Origin: Colwellia echini
Lineage (GTDB): Bacteria; Pseudomonadota; Gammaproteobacteria; Enterobacterales; Alteromonadaceae
NCBI RefSeq assembly: GCF_002843355.2
Contig: NZ_PJAI02000009.1
Coordinates: 1 to 64,000, forward strand
DNA length: 64,000 nt
Direction: 5' to 3'
Part shown: piece by piece, positions 44,174 through 54,760 of the stretch
Position numbering within the stretch: the first letter of the stretch is position 1
How the letters are laid out: each line of letters opens with the position of its first letter
The notes under the pieces: generated by a model
What the model saw: the letters and a program-made list of their open reading frames with translations, nothing else
Databases searched by the model: none
What the model was told of the DNA's origin: nothing
Made by a program: the position numbers and the translations under genes

Positions 44174-44494
44174 TTATCTAAGTTGAGTATAAAAATGCAA
44201 GAAAGATAACAAAAAATTGTCGGTCGCTAACTATCAATTATTAATAGTTAAAACTTACAGAATCTCCGTGATTAACAGATTGATTTTGTTTTTCAACGAG
44301 TTTGTTATCAATAATTTTATAAATAGAGCATTTACATTTATCGTCAGATGATTGGATAGTTCGTTTTATAAGCAAAAGCAGAGGCTTGCTTATCAAGCTT
44401 CTAATAACAAAGCGTTAACGTCCGGTTTATGGACAGCGCTATAACACAATACATAAACAGACGTTAACAACAGTTAACACATTAGGAGTTTATT

Positions 44495-45667
44495 ATGGCT
44501 TTATCAGTAGTTACCAATACAGCATCATTAAATGCTCAACGTAATCTAACTAAATCGGGTGCAGGCTTAGAGCAATCTATGCAGCGCTTATCATCTGGTA
44601 TGCGAATTAACAGCGCAAAAGATGATGCGGCAGGTATGCAGATTGCTAACCGTATGACTTCACAAATCAATGGTTTAGGTGTAGCACAGAGAAATGCTAA
44701 TGACGGTATTTCAATGGCGCAAACGGCTGAAGGTGCAATGCAAGCTTCTACCGATATTTTACAGCGTATGCGTGAATTATCATTACAATCTGCTAACGGT
44801 TCAAACTCTTCAGGTGATAGAGATGCCTTGCAAAAAGAAGTAGCAGCATTAAAGGTTGAGTTAACACGTATCGCAGAAACCACTCAGTTTGGTGGTACTA
44901 ACTTACTTGATGGTAGTTTTGGTACTAAAGCTTTCCAAGTGGGAACAAACTCAGCTGAAACCATTACTATTGGTCTTAGAGATATTAGTGCTGAGAGTAT
45001 GGGGGCTGTTAATATGACGACTATATCGGCAGGAACAGCTTTATCAGCAGCTGATGCTACCCTTGCTGCAGCAGATGGTGCTACATTGAATATTTCGGTA
45101 TCAGGTAATTCTATAGCCGTAGATATGACAAGTGTTACAGATAACGAAAGTTTGGCAAGTGCAATTAATGCGGCAGCCAATGGCATGGGAATTGAAGCTA
45201 GTTATGATTCTGCGGGGAGCACTATTACTTTTTCTGGTGATATAGTTGGCACAGCCACTACGGATATATTGACAGTAACAGGCACACAAGCAGATGGGAC
45301 TACCGCTATTACTGGTCCTTCTACAGTTCAGGCTAGCGGTACGGTATCTACTTTTCATGCTGACAATATTGATATATCAACGGTCGCTGGCACAGCGGAT
45401 GCTTTAGCGGTGATTGATAAAGCGTTACTTGAAATTAGTGATAGTCGTGCTAATTTAGGTGCGGTGCAAAATCGCTTTAGCCATACTATAGGTAACTTAG
45501 CTAACATCGAAGAAAACGTATCTGCATCACGCAGCCGCATACAAGATACTGACTTTGCAACCGAAACAGCTGTAATGACTAAGAATCAAATATTACAACA
45601 AGCAGGTACGTCTATTTTGGCGCAAGCAAACCAAGTACCACAAGCGGCACTTAGTTTACTTGGTTAA
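44495..45667 (+). CDS. fliC: Flagellin 1
   Basis: 390 residues. Conserved N-terminal D0/D1 ([40 protein letters not shown]) and C-terminal D1/D0 ([40 protein letters not shown]). The variable middle (about 165-300) is Ala/Thr/Ser-rich. It differs from flagellins 2 and 3 at the C-terminus ([12 protein letters not shown]). Filament subunit. The upstream sigma-54-like site suggests it is the class III flagellin, like Vibrio FlaA. Ser/Thr in the middle are candidate glycosylation sites. Confidence 0.95.
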   Translation: MALSVVTNTASLNAQRNLTKSGAGLEQSMQRLSSGMRINSAKDDAAGMQIANRMTSQINGLGVAQRNANDGISMAQTAEGAMQASTDILQRMRELSLQSANGSNSSGDRDALQKEVAALKVELTRIAETTQFGGTNLLDGSFGTKAFQVGTNSAETITIGLRDISAESMGAVNMTTISAGTALSAADATLAAADGATLNISVSGNSIAVDMTSVTDNESLASAINAAANGMGIEASYDSAGSTITFSGDIVGTATTDILTVTGTQADGTTAITGPSTVQASGTVSTFHADNIDISTVAGTADALAVIDKALLEISDSRANLGAVQNRFSHTIGNLANIEENVSASRSRIQDTDFATETAVMTKNQILQQAGTSILAQANQVPQAALSLLG

Positions 45668-45713
45668 TTATTAGTAAATAATAATATAGCTAACAAGTTA
45701 ATTATTACCCTAT

Positions 45714-45745
45714 AAAAAACCATCACTTTTTGTGATGGTTTTTTT
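45714..45745 (+). terminator. Terminator after flagellin 1
   Basis: AACCATCAC (to 45726) pairs with GTGATGGTT (from 45732), loop TTTTT, with A6 before and T7 after. The following ~200 bases to the sigma-28 site hold nothing I can support. Confidence 0.88.
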
Positions 45746-45952
45746 GTTTGTTTAACGCATTCGCTTTTAATGTTTTTTGGTTGTATTCGTAATGGTTCAA
45801 TAATTTTAGAACAGTTGAACCTCATTATCATAGGTAGGGAATGCTCGTGTTATTTCAAATTCCTAAAACTCAACCCTTATATTAAATGATAATAAAAACA
45901 ATTAGATATGTTTTTTAAGTGTTCATAGCAATTATTTATTATAAATAATTGC

Positions 45953-45979
45953 TAAAGTATTTTTAAGTCTCGCCGTTAA
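45953..45979 (+). promoter_or_regulatory. Sigma-28 promoter of flagellin 2
   Basis: TAAA (45953-45956), 15-base spacer, GCCGTTAA (45972-45979); one mismatch to the consensus -10. Starts about 97 bases before the ATG. The whole leader from here to the start is nearly identical to that of flagellin 3. Confidence 0.88.
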
Positions 45980-46075
45980 CGTAATTAGCAAGGGGCTTAA
46001 TGATAAAATCATAGCTCCGAAGTGAAATTTAAAACCAATTTTTATCCATATATTATTGCACTTAGGAGTTACATC

Positions 46076-47245
46076 ATGGCTTTATCAGTAATCACAAATA
46101 CAGCGTCATTAAACGCACAACGCAATTTAACAAAATCAGGTGCTGGTTTAGAGCAATCTATGCAGCGTTTATCATCAGGTATGCGTATTAACAGCGCAAA
46201 AGATGATGCAGCGGGTATGCAGATTGCTAACCGTATGACTTCACAAATAAATGGTTTAAATGTTGCCCAGCGTAATGCTAATGATGGTATTTCAATGGCG
46301 CAAACGGCTGAAGGTGCGATGCAAGCATCAACTGATATCTTACAACGTATGCGTGAATTGTCTTTGCAATCAGCTAACGGTTCAAACTCTTCTGGCGACA
46401 GAGATGCATTACAAAAAGAAGTAACAGCACTTCAAACTGAATTGACTCGTATCGCAGAAACCACACAGTTTGGTGGTACTAACTTACTTGATGGTAGTTT
46501 TGGTACTAAAGCTTTCCAAGTGGGTTCAAACTCAGCAGAAACAATTACAATCGGTTTACGAGATATTAGTGCAGAGACTATGGGGTCGGTCAATATGACT
46601 ACTATATCAGCTGCAACTACTTTATCAGCAGCTGATGCTACTTTAGCTGCGACAGAAGGTGCGACATTGAACGTTTCAGTATCAGGGAATTCTATCGCGG
46701 TAGATATGACAAGTGTTACTGATAATGAAAGTCTAGCCAGCGCAATTAATGCTGCAGGTAATGGTTTGGGAATTGAAGCATCTTATAGTTCTACTACTAG
46801 TGCCATAACCTTTACGGGCGATATTGTTGGTACAGCAACTACAAATGTATTGGCAGTATCAGGTACACAGGCAGATGGAAGTACAGCGATTACAGGTACC
46901 ACTACAGTTCAGGCTAATGGCACTGTATCTACTGTTCATGCAAGTGATATTGATATATCTACGGTAGCAGGAACAGCTGATGCATTAGCTGTGATTGATG
47001 CAGCACTACTTGAAATTAGTGATAGTCGAGCTAATTTAGGTGCGGTTCAAAACCGTTTTGGCCATACCATTAATAATCTATCTAATATTCAAGAGAATGT
47101 GTCAGCATCACGTAGTCGTATCGAAGATACCGATTTTGCATCAGAAACTGCACAAATGACGAAGAATCAGATACTACAACAAGCAGGTACTTCAATTTTG
47201 GCACAGTCTAATCAGTTACCACAGGCAGCATTAAGTTTAATATAA
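46076..47245 (+). CDS. fliC: Flagellin 2
   Basis: 389 residues from ATG 46076 (TTAGGAG 8 bases upstream; a longer reading from 46022 is a leader extension). N- and C-terminal domains and leader match flagellin 3 almost base for base, but the variable middle ([20 protein letters not shown], then [18 protein letters not shown]) matches flagellin 1. It is therefore a mosaic of its two neighbours. Ends [11 protein letters not shown], as flagellin 3. Filament subunit under sigma-28 control. Confidence 0.95.
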   Translation: MALSVITNTASLNAQRNLTKSGAGLEQSMQRLSSGMRINSAKDDAAGMQIANRMTSQINGLNVAQRNANDGISMAQTAEGAMQASTDILQRMRELSLQSANGSNSSGDRDALQKEVTALQTELTRIAETTQFGGTNLLDGSFGTKAFQVGSNSAETITIGLRDISAETMGSVNMTTISAATTLSAADATLAATEGATLNVSVSGNSIAVDMTSVTDNESLASAINAAGNGLGIEASYSSTTSAITFTGDIVGTATTNVLAVSGTQADGSTAITGTTTVQANGTVSTVHASDIDISTVAGTADALAVIDAALLEISDSRANLGAVQNRFGHTINNLSNIQENVSASRSRIEDTDFASETAQMTKNQILQQAGTSILAQSNQLPQAALSLI

Positions 47246-47297
47246 GTATATTTAAACTAAGCACTCGCTCTATAGTAGTACTTGCTGGGACATAAAT

Positions 47298-47333
47298 AAA
47301 AAGGATTGGTGGTAACACCAATCCTTTTTTTTT
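47298..47333 (+). terminator. Terminator after flagellin 2
   Basis: AAAAAGGATTGGTG (47298-47311) pairs with CACCAATCCTTTTT (47316-47329), loop GTAA, T-tract to 47333. The next ~310 bases before the sigma-28 site are AT-rich, with nothing I can support. Confidence 0.92.
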
Positions 47334-47645
47334 GATTATTTTTAAGTGATTTACTTCGTGGTTTAATAATACCCCTCATACATCATTACGCTGCTTTTAG
47401 CTCTGTGTTTTCTTTCTGTGGTAGATCATTATCGCTAATAATAAATTTGAAAGTTTAAATGTTCCTTTCTTTGACATTATGCAACTTAATTTATAAATAA
47501 TTTAAGTTGCAGATAAACTCTCACGACGTAACATTATTGCGAAATAACAGTAAACAAGCGCAAGCTTATTTGGATTGATATTACTCATATTGACTATTTA
47601 TAAAGTGATCATTATATAAAATAAGATTGTTTTATAAATAATCAC

Positions 47646-47672
47646 TAAAGTATTTTTAAGTCTCGCCGTTAA
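47646..47672 (+). promoter_or_regulatory. Sigma-28 promoter of flagellin 3
   Basis: TAAA (47646-47649), 15-base spacer, GCCGTTAA (47665-47672), the same as before flagellin 2 and in a duplicated leader (shared text AGCAAGGGGCTTAATGATAA). Confidence 0.88.
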
Positions 47673-47772
47673 AGTGATTAGCAAGGGGCTTAATGATAAA
47701 ATTATAGCTCCGAAGTGAAATTTAAATAAAACTAATTTTTAAACATATATTATTGCACTTAGGAGTTACATC

Positions 47773-48936
47773 ATGGCTTTATCAGTAATCACAAATACAG
47801 CGTCATTAAACGCACAACGCAATTTAACAAAATCAGGTGCTGGTTTAGAGCAATCTATGCAGCGTTTATCATCAGGTATGCGTATTAACAGCGCAAAAGA
47901 TGATGCAGCAGGTATGCAGATTGCTAACCGTATGACTTCACAAATAAATGGTTTAGGTGTTGCTCAGCGTAATGCTAATGACGGTATTTCAATGGCACAA
48001 ACAGCAGAAGGTGCGATGCAAGCATCAACTGATATTCTACAACGTATGCGTGAATTATCTTTGCAATCAGCTAACGGTTCAAACTCTTCCGGCGACAGAG
48101 ATGCATTACAAAAAGAAGTAACAGCACTGCAAACTGAATTGACTCGTATCGCAGAAACCACGCAGTTTGGTGGTACTAACTTACTTGATGGTAGTTTTGG
48201 TACTAAAGCTTTCCAAGTGGGTTCAAACTCAGCAGAAACAATTACAATCGGTTTACGAGATATTAGCGCTGATACGCTTGGTACTGTAGGGACTCATGCA
48301 ATGACTGCTGGAGGACCAGAAATTAGTAATGCAATTGCTACCTCGGTTATTGGTGGAGGAACATTGAATATAGATGTATCAGGCACTGGTGTTGATGTCG
48401 ATATGACAAGTGTTACTGATTTGTCATCATTAACAAGTGCAATTAATGCCGCCGGTAACGGTTTAGGACTTACTGCAACTTTAGATGGAACAACTAGTGC
48501 AATAACACTTACTGGTAATATTGCAGGGTCTGCAGCGACAGATATTGTAACCATTTCAGGCACTGATAATACAGCGGCAGGGTTAACTGCAATAACAAGT
48601 GCTGCAGCAGCGACGAATGTTGATTTACATACTGATGATATTAATATATCTACAGTTTCTGGAACTGCGGACGCATTAAAAGTAATTGATGCGGCATTAC
48701 TTGAAATCAGTGATAGCAGAGCTAATTTAGGTGCGGTTCAAAATAGATTTGGTCACACTATTAATAACTTATCTAATATACAAGAAAACGTATCAGCATC
48801 ACGTAGTCGTATTCAAGATACCGATTTTGCATCAGAAACAGCACAAATGACGAAGAACCAGATATTACAACAAGCAGGTACTTCCATTTTGGCACAGTCT
48901 AATCAGTTACCACAGGCAGCTTTAAGCTTAATTTAA
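47773..48936 (+). CDS. fliC: Flagellin 3
   Basis: 387 residues. Terminal domains are nearly identical to flagellin 2 ([35 protein letters not shown]). The variable middle (about 165-300; [40 protein letters not shown]) is distinct from the other two. Filament subunit expressed from a sigma-28 promoter. Confidence 0.95.
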   Translation: MALSVITNTASLNAQRNLTKSGAGLEQSMQRLSSGMRINSAKDDAAGMQIANRMTSQINGLGVAQRNANDGISMAQTAEGAMQASTDILQRMRELSLQSANGSNSSGDRDALQKEVTALQTELTRIAETTQFGGTNLLDGSFGTKAFQVGSNSAETITIGLRDISADTLGTVGTHAMTAGGPEISNAIATSVIGGGTLNIDVSGTGVDVDMTSVTDLSSLTSAINAAGNGLGLTATLDGTTSAITLTGNIAGSAATDIVTISGTDNTAAGLTAITSAAAATNVDLHTDDINISTVSGTADALKVIDAALLEISDSRANLGAVQNRFGHTINNLSNIQENVSASRSRIQDTDFASETAQMTKNQILQQAGTSILAQSNQLPQAALSLI

Positions 48937-48968
48937 TTGAATAGGTAAGTTATAGCTAGTTAACATAT

Positions 48969-48996
48969 AAAGGAGAGGTGATAACACATCTCCTTT
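48969..48996 (+). terminator. Hairpin after flagellin 3
   Basis: AAAGGAGA (48969-48976) pairs with TCTCCTTT (48989-48996), with inner GTG/CAC; no T-tract. Possibly allows read-through into flaG. Confidence 0.6.
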
Positions 48997-49057
48997 CGTG
49001 TATTAACTAGCGATTGATTTTTGATTACTTTAGTTATTAGTAATTAAGGAGACTATA

Positions 49058-49477
49058 ATGAGTGTAGAACTAAACGCAACAACTGGTGATGTCTCGTCAG
49101 CTAACCCTGTACAAGTACCAAGGGGTGGGCAGAAAACCGTTGATACAATCGACGTTGCCCCTAGCTTAGCAGGTAATAACACCACTGAAGAGGATAATCT
49201 CCTTAATCAAATTAATGAAAAAGCGACAAAAGATAAAAAAAATGAATTGATGTCGCCTACACAACTTGAAAATGTGGCTAAACAATTGCAAGAGTTTATT
49301 GGAACAATGAATCGAGGTTTAGAGTTTATTGTTGATGATGACTCTGGACGTGATGTGATAAAAGTTATCGATAAAAACTCTGGTGATGTTATTAAGCAAT
49401 ATCCAACAGAAGAGGTTTTATCACTAGTTGCTAAGTTATCAGAAGCAACAGGAAATTTTGTTGACTCTAAGGTATAA
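49058..49477 (+). CDS. flaG: FlaG family protein
   Basis: 139 residues. Disordered acidic N-terminal half, then FlaG domain: LENVAKQLQEFIGTMNRGLE, FIVDDDSGRDVIKVIDKNSG, DVIKQYPTEEVLSLVAKL. FlaG affects filament length in polar flagella. Sits between flagellins and fliD as usual. Confidence 0.92.
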   Translation: MSVELNATTGDVSSANPVQVPRGGQKTVDTIDVAPSLAGNNTTEEDNLLNQINEKATKDKKNELMSPTQLENVAKQLQEFIGTMNRGLEFIVDDDSGRDVIKVIDKNSGDVIKQYPTEEVLSLVAKLSEATGNFVDSKV

Positions 49478-49541
49478 TTGTTAAATATAATTTCTTTGTA
49501 TTTTTTAAAAGCATTTAATTGGCTTAAATGGGAGTATTGTA

Positions 49542-50936
49542 ATGCCGAGTATTACATTTCAAGGTATAGGCTCAGGTTTAGAGGTTGGCTCAATAGTTGA
49601 AGCTATTGTTAATGCCGAAAAAACCCCTTATGAATCCCGTCTAAGTTATAAAGAATCTGTAACTACCGCTGATATTTCAGCAGCAGGCTCACTTAAGTCG
49701 GCTCTAGAAGCTGTAGAAGAGGCACTTGCTGGTATAGCTGATGTTGATAAATACCAACAACGAACCGTCAGTGGAGCCGATGATTTCATTTCAATAACTT
49801 CAAACTCTGACGCAAGTGTTGGCGCATATGATATTAAAGTTGATTCACTGGCTGCTGCTCATAAACTTGTTTCTGAAGAAATTCAAAGTGAGGAGGCTGT
49901 CGGCGAAGGAACTTTATCATTTTCCTCAGGTGATAACGTTTTTACTATCAATGTATCTGATACTGAAACTCTGTCAGAAATTCGTGACAAAATAAATGAC
50001 AGTACGGACAATGAGTCAATCAATGCGACAATCATTACTGATGATAATGGTCAACGATTAGTCTTTAGTAGTAGAGAAACAGGTGTCGAAAATGCGATTA
50101 CCGTTACTGTTGATGATTTAGGTGACTCTAACCATACCGACACTTTGGGTTTATCTCGTTTAGCTTCTACAAACTTGACAGAAGCAACAGCAGCCGTTGA
50201 TGCTCAAATTACCATTGATAATACGGTAACTATTAGTAGCTCCACCAATAAATTTGATAATGTAATTGATGGTATTGATATCACTGTAAAAAAAGTACAG
50301 GGTGTTGATGATACTGATAGCCGGGTAAGTGTTAAAGAAGATAATAGTAATATTGAAAAAAGTTTAACAGAATTTGTCACTGCTTATAATAAACTTGTTG
50401 ATTTAAATACTAACTTTGGACAAGTTGGTGATGGAAATAGCGGAGTAATGATTGGCGATTCATTACTCAGAGGGGTAATGACTAAAATCAGAAATGAATT
50501 TACAGCAAGTTTTGACTTCGGCAGTGACAAAACAATGACACTGTCAGAACTTGGCGTTAGATCTGATCAATACGGCAAAATGAGTATTGATAGCGAAGAC
50601 CTTAATGAGTTTATTAATAATAATGTTGATAATGTTCAACAACTTTTAGTGGGCACAGATAGTAAGCCTGGTTTTGCCGCTAGCATGACTAATATTCTTG
50701 ATTTTTATACCGCGTCAGACGGAATAATTCAGAGTCGAATTGATAGTAGAGAGCAAAGCCTGCTTAAAATCGATGATGAACGAGCAGCTTTCACCAGAAA
50801 AATGGATTCTCTTGAAGCTCGCTTATATGCGCAATATAACAGTATGGATTTATTAGTGGCGGGGCTAAACTCCACAAGTAGCTACTTAATGGCGCAGTTA
50901 GATAATATGCCAGGTGTAGTAAGCAGTTCTAACTAA
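49542..50936 (+). CDS. fliD: Flagellar filament cap FliD
   Basis: 464 residues. N-terminal GIGSGLEVGSIVEAIVNAEK, TPYESRLSYKESV; central head domains; C-terminal YTASDGIIQSRIDSREQSLL, ARLYAQYNSMDLLVAGLNST. Caps the filament and folds flagellin. GGGAG before ATG. fliS, which normally follows, is not here. Confidence 0.94.
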   Translation: MPSITFQGIGSGLEVGSIVEAIVNAEKTPYESRLSYKESVTTADISAAGSLKSALEAVEEALAGIADVDKYQQRTVSGADDFISITSNSDASVGAYDIKVDSLAAAHKLVSEEIQSEEAVGEGTLSFSSGDNVFTINVSDTETLSEIRDKINDSTDNESINATIITDDNGQRLVFSSRETGVENAITVTVDDLGDSNHTDTLGLSRLASTNLTEATAAVDAQITIDNTVTISSSTNKFDNVIDGIDITVKKVQGVDDTDSRVSVKEDNSNIEKSLTEFVTAYNKLVDLNTNFGQVGDGNSGVMIGDSLLRGVMTKIRNEFTASFDFGSDKTMTLSELGVRSDQYGKMSIDSEDLNEFINNNVDNVQQLLVGTDSKPGFAASMTNILDFYTASDGIIQSRIDSREQSLLKIDDERAAFTRKMDSLEARLYAQYNSMDLLVAGLNSTSSYLMAQLDNMPGVVSSSN

Positions 50937-50955
50937 AATAGCCGTTAATCGTTTT

Positions 50956-50980
50956 ATGCAGCCATCCTATTTGGCTGCAT
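50956..50980 (+). terminator. Hairpin after fliD
   Basis: ATGCAGCCA (50956-50964) and TGGCTGCAT (50972-50980), perfect 9-bp stem, 7-base loop, no T-tract. Probably ends the fliD transcript. Confidence 0.6.
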
Positions 50981-51070
50981 CTATGTCATTTAAATTATCC
51001 TCTCATCGCTTTACCCCTCATTAATTATATCTTTTGATTTTATTTTTTAGTATATTATTCAATATATTAT

Positions 51071-53101
51071 ATGAAATATGTTTGGAGAGATAACTTGGAT
51101 ACTACTGATCTAACTATAAAGAAAATGCTACTAAACGCGACTCTAAAAGCTAATTTAGATACGCTGCAATATTTTATGCCAAGCATATTTGATATATTCA
51201 AAAATTATACTCCAACGGATTCAGGCGTTTTTATAGATGATGATGGGAAGATCGATCTTTTCAATAATGGACAGAGTGTATATAAAGGTCAAGCCGAAGA
51301 ATTCAGCGGTAATCAAGTTGCAGAGTTTATTAGGAATCCGTTGTATTATAACTTAGAGCTTTCTAAAATCGATGATGCTAATTGCATATATGATCATCAA
51401 CGAGCCTTGAATAAAATAAGTAATAGACAAGTCAAAAACGATAATAAAACACCATTCAATGAAGAACGATACGACTTTGTTTGTATGGTAGGATCCGGCT
51501 TAGGTTACCAAATAACTGAGCTATTTCAAAATAAAAAGGTACAACACTTTTTACTTTGTGAACATTCTACAGACGTTTTTTTTGCAATGTTACATTGTAT
51601 TGAATTGCGTCCACTTATAGAGCGATGTATAGCCAATGGCGGAAGTTTTAACGTTAAAATTGGTAATAATGATATAGATGTAATTAATGGTATTAATGAT
51701 ATATTAATAAAACACGGGCGATTTTATTTAGCACGTTTCTATTTCTATCAACACTATAATAGTGAAACCAATGATGCATCATTACGTTTACTAAAAACTA
51801 TTGGTTATAGGTTAGCATTTGGTTTTGGTTTCATGGAAGATGAAATTATTGGCTTTAGACATACGTTAGCTAATCTCAAGTTAGGTTATAAAGTATGTAA
51901 AAAGCAGACTGAATTTGTTAATCAAGATCCTAAACGTCAAATATTTATTGTTGCTAATGGCCCCTCATTGGATTTTTCCTTAGAATTTCTTAAACAGAAT
52001 CAAAATGATATTATTATTGTAAGTTGTGGAACAACGTTACGTGCGTTATTAAAAAATAATATTAAGCCTGATATTCACATAGAAATGGAACGTCCAGTTG
52101 AGATGTTGCCAATAATGGAAGAAGTTGAAAAGCAACAAGAAGATTCTCATTTGAAACTCAAGGATATACAGATAATCGCACTTAATACTGTGTATTCGGA
52201 GTTATTGAAAAAATTTAAATCCCCTTTGTTATTAAAAAAAGTTAACGACGCAGGCGGAAAATATATTGAACAATTAGATCCGCTAAATGTTTATGTAGCA
52301 CCAGAGCACACCAACCCAACTTGCCCTAATGCCGCAATGGCATTAATTACTTCGTTAGGTTTTAAAGAAATATATTTGCTTGGAACTGATTTTGGTTATA
52401 TTAGCAATCAACATCATCACTCTAAAGATAGTTTTTATTACGATGACGATTATAGGACATCAACTCCTGACCAAGCAGGAATTGATAGTATTATGACAGA
52501 GGATATTTCACGTAAAGGTAATTTTCGTGATTTTGTATTCAGTACTGAAGTTTTTGACTCATCTAGAGTAGGAATTGAAATGCTGCTTGCAAAAAATACA
52601 GATGTGAATGCTTATAACTGTGCTGATGGGGCTTTAATTGCTAATGCCAAACCATTTAAAATTGAAGATATTAAGCTGTCCAGTAACTCTATAAGTAAAA
52701 ATGAATTTTTAACTGACTTATTAAACACTGCTTTCGATAATAAAGCATTTACTGCTAAAAAACTGTCTAAAATGGCAGATAAAACATTTAAAGTGTTAAA
52801 GGTTACTCTAGAACAATTAATGCTAATAATTACAACAGAAGTTAACTCTAGAGAAGAACTTGCGGATTTATTTGCTAGACAACATCATTTATTAGTGCAG
52901 TTAGAAGCAAGAGAGGGCTATCAAGTTAACTATTGGTTGATTCAAGGAACGTTTAAATATTTTCAAACTTATATAATGAGTCATTGTTTCTTATATACCG
53001 ACCCAGTAGAAAGAAAAGAGTTTATTAATTATAGTCTTGAGATTTTTAGAGAGCATGTTAATTTTTTATTTGGTGAACTATTAAAGTCAATAAATACCTA
53101 G
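51071..53101 (+). CDS. Motility-associated factor (Maf) glycosyltransferase-like protein
   Basis: 676 residues. The middle holds the DUF115 Rossmann core (about 296-450; RQIFIVANGPSLDFSLEFLK, IIIVSCGTTLRALLKNNIKP, DIHIEMERP, IYLLGTDFGY). The N-terminal alpha/beta region (FVCMVGSGLGYQITELFQNK) and C-terminal helices complete the Maf layout. Maf proteins transfer nonulosonic acids to flagellin or are required for it. It sits directly after fliD and before the sugar genes. A TTG at 51095 with GGAGAG upstream is an alternative start, eight residues shorter. Confidence 0.88.
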   Translation: MKYVWRDNLDTTDLTIKKMLLNATLKANLDTLQYFMPSIFDIFKNYTPTDSGVFIDDDGKIDLFNNGQSVYKGQAEEFSGNQVAEFIRNPLYYNLELSKIDDANCIYDHQRALNKISNRQVKNDNKTPFNEERYDFVCMVGSGLGYQITELFQNKKVQHFLLCEHSTDVFFAMLHCIELRPLIERCIANGGSFNVKIGNNDIDVINGINDILIKHGRFYLARFYFYQHYNSETNDASLRLLKTIGYRLAFGFGFMEDEIIGFRHTLANLKLGYKVCKKQTEFVNQDPKRQIFIVANGPSLDFSLEFLKQNQNDIIIVSCGTTLRALLKNNIKPDIHIEMERPVEMLPIMEEVEKQQEDSHLKLKDIQIIALNTVYSELLKKFKSPLLLKKVNDAGGKYIEQLDPLNVYVAPEHTNPTCPNAAMALITSLGFKEIYLLGTDFGYISNQHHHSKDSFYYDDDYRTSTPDQAGIDSIMTEDISRKGNFRDFVFSTEVFDSSRVGIEMLLAKNTDVNAYNCADGALIANAKPFKIEDIKLSSNSISKNEFLTDLLNTAFDNKAFTAKKLSKMADKTFKVLKVTLEQLMLIITTEVNSREELADLFARQHHLLVQLEAREGYQVNYWLIQGTFKYFQTYIMSHCFLYTDPVERKEFINYSLEIFREHVNFLFGELLKSINT

Positions 53102-53251
53102 TAAGCTCAAATATAAATGAACCTATAGCTAATTAAATTACATAAGCTATAAGTGTTTTATTCAAGGTATCGTTAAAGTAAGTTGTAAATCAGCCGATAC
53201 AGACTATATTAATTACAATTATACGTATTTATACTTACCTAAAGGTGACTT

Positions 53252-53446
53252 ATGACAATTAACATCACTAATACACCAAATTTTGCTCCCACTAATAACG
53301 GTAATGGCACTCATTTAGAAGCAGCAGTTAAAGCTAAAGAATTAGCAGAAGATAAAGGGGAAATGGCCCTCCAGCTAATTGAAAATGCTGCACCTTCAAA
53401 TAATTTAGTCGGTAATGTTGGGCATAATATTAATATTAAAGCTTGA
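53252..53446 (+). CDS. Small YjfB-like putative motility protein
   Basis: 64 residues: Asn/Thr-rich N-terminus, a helix (LEAAVKAKELAEDKGEMALQ, LIENAAP) and the ending NVGHNINIKA, which resembles the GNxIDIxA end of YjfB-type putative motility proteins. AAAGGTG before ATG. Its place between Maf and the sugar genes supports a flagellar role. Mechanism unknown. Confidence 0.65.
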   Translation: MTINITNTPNFAPTNNGNGTHLEAAVKAKELAEDKGEMALQLIENAAPSNNLVGNVGHNINIKA

Positions 53447-53552
53447 GATAAGTGAATATTAGCAGGTCTAAATTCATTGATTACAACAGCGAATCAAGAC
53501 CTCTAGTTAGATGCATAATTTAACTATACTATGCCAATACACTACAATTATG

Positions 53553-54704
53553 TTATTGAGTTTCAATATCAATAAAATTTTTTAATTTTGGGGTTATTGA
53601 TTCCATTAAGAGTGAATTTTTATGCTCAATAAAGTAAAGTCCTGACTTTCCAAATGGAGCTGCTTTCATAAATTCACCTGTATACTTTAGAGAAATACTT
53701 TGGGTCTGAATACTCTTAACATTGATAGTTGAACCAATAAAAACGCAATCTTTATTTGTACTTACGGTATGCCTTGAAATATATTTTGATTCTTTGATGT
53801 TGATTTTTGAAGGTAGCTCTACATGGCAAAAAGGGAGTGAGTAAAGTTCCGCATAATTCACACCTGTACTTTTTTCAATTAATTGACTATACAAGTCACC
53901 GGGTGACCGTCTTGCAACTTCTATTAAATAGATATTATCACTATTCACTAGAAATTGTGTATGAACTAAACCATCGCAAAGATGTAAATCATTTGAAAAA
54001 CTATCGAGCCATTCCCTTAATAACGTTTTGATTTTTTCTGGAAGTTGTGTAGAAACATTAGAGCTGTTTACTTGATAAGGGTAAACTGTACAATATTCAT
54101 TAACAAAGAAATCAGCTATTATTTTTTTGTTCTTAATAAAAGCCGAGTGACTATATAAATCGCCTTCTATAAACTCTTCAGCGATCACACAACCTTCTTT
54201 TGAATAGTTCTTTGCTTGATCCCAAAATACTTTAACATCATCCATATTATAAGCTTTATTGATTCCTTTACCGCTAAATGAATCAATAGGCTTAATTAAA
54301 ACTGGAAAGTTAAGTTTATGAACATCTTCAATTTTGTAAACTGCTTTCGGGATAGGGTAATTGTTTTTTTCTGCGAAAGTTCTAAATTTATCTTTATGAT
54401 GAATTATTAAAGATGTTTCAAAGCTATCAAAACCTGGTAAATTTAATTTCTCGGCTACCCATGAGGAGGATATATAAGATTGGTCATTACAACCAGGGAC
54501 AATTCCAGAGTATTCATTTTCTTGGGTATATTGTAATAAAGCGGCAATGTTTGAATAATCTAATTGTAGAGAATGATCTGCCAATAGATGGCATGGATCA
54601 CTCAACAACTTTCCAACTACAGTTAAGTGATAGTTTTTTTTCTTAATTGCTTTTAATATTGGTAATACACTAAAGTTTGCATCACACATAATTATTTTTT
54701 TCAT
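53553..54704 (-). CDS. ATP-grasp ligase
   Basis: 383 residues. Pre-ATP-grasp N-domain (KKIIMCDANFSVLPILKAIK), then ATP-grasp: FPVLIKPIDSFSGKGINKAY (ATP-binding lysine and glycine loop), VIAEEFIEGDLYSHSAFI and metal-binding IYLIEVARRSPGDLY. Such enzymes join a carboxylate to an amine, often an amino acid to a sugar amine. It lies 56 bases after the aminotransferase gene and likely in the same transcript. The substrate pair is unknown; it may acylate the amino group made by that enzyme. Confidence 0.82.
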   Translation of the reverse strand: MKKIIMCDANFSVLPILKAIKKKNYHLTVVGKLLSDPCHLLADHSLQLDYSNIAALLQYTQENEYSGIVPGCNDQSYISSSWVAEKLNLPGFDSFETSLIIHHKDKFRTFAEKNNYPIPKAVYKIEDVHKLNFPVLIKPIDSFSGKGINKAYNMDDVKVFWDQAKNYSKEGCVIAEEFIEGDLYSHSAFIKNKKIIADFFVNEYCTVYPYQVNSSNVSTQLPEKIKTLLREWLDSFSNDLHLCDGLVHTQFLVNSDNIYLIEVARRSPGDLYSQLIEKSTGVNYAELYSLPFCHVELPSKINIKESKYISRHTVSTNKDCVFIGSTINVKSIQTQSISLKYTGEFMKAAPFGKSGLYFIEHKNSLLMESITPKLKNFIDIETQ

Positions 54705-54760
54705 TTTATTACCTTATCATATTGATGTTACTCAATAAGCAACCTCAATCAATTCTATAT

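Noticed and set aside
44536..45540. Minus-strand open frames inside flagellin 1 (also 47964-48563 in flagellin 3 and 41437-41823 in flgK)
   Set aside because: They are mirror frames of codon-biased, Ala/Thr/Ser-rich genes, with no Shine-Dalgarno and no recognisable protein.
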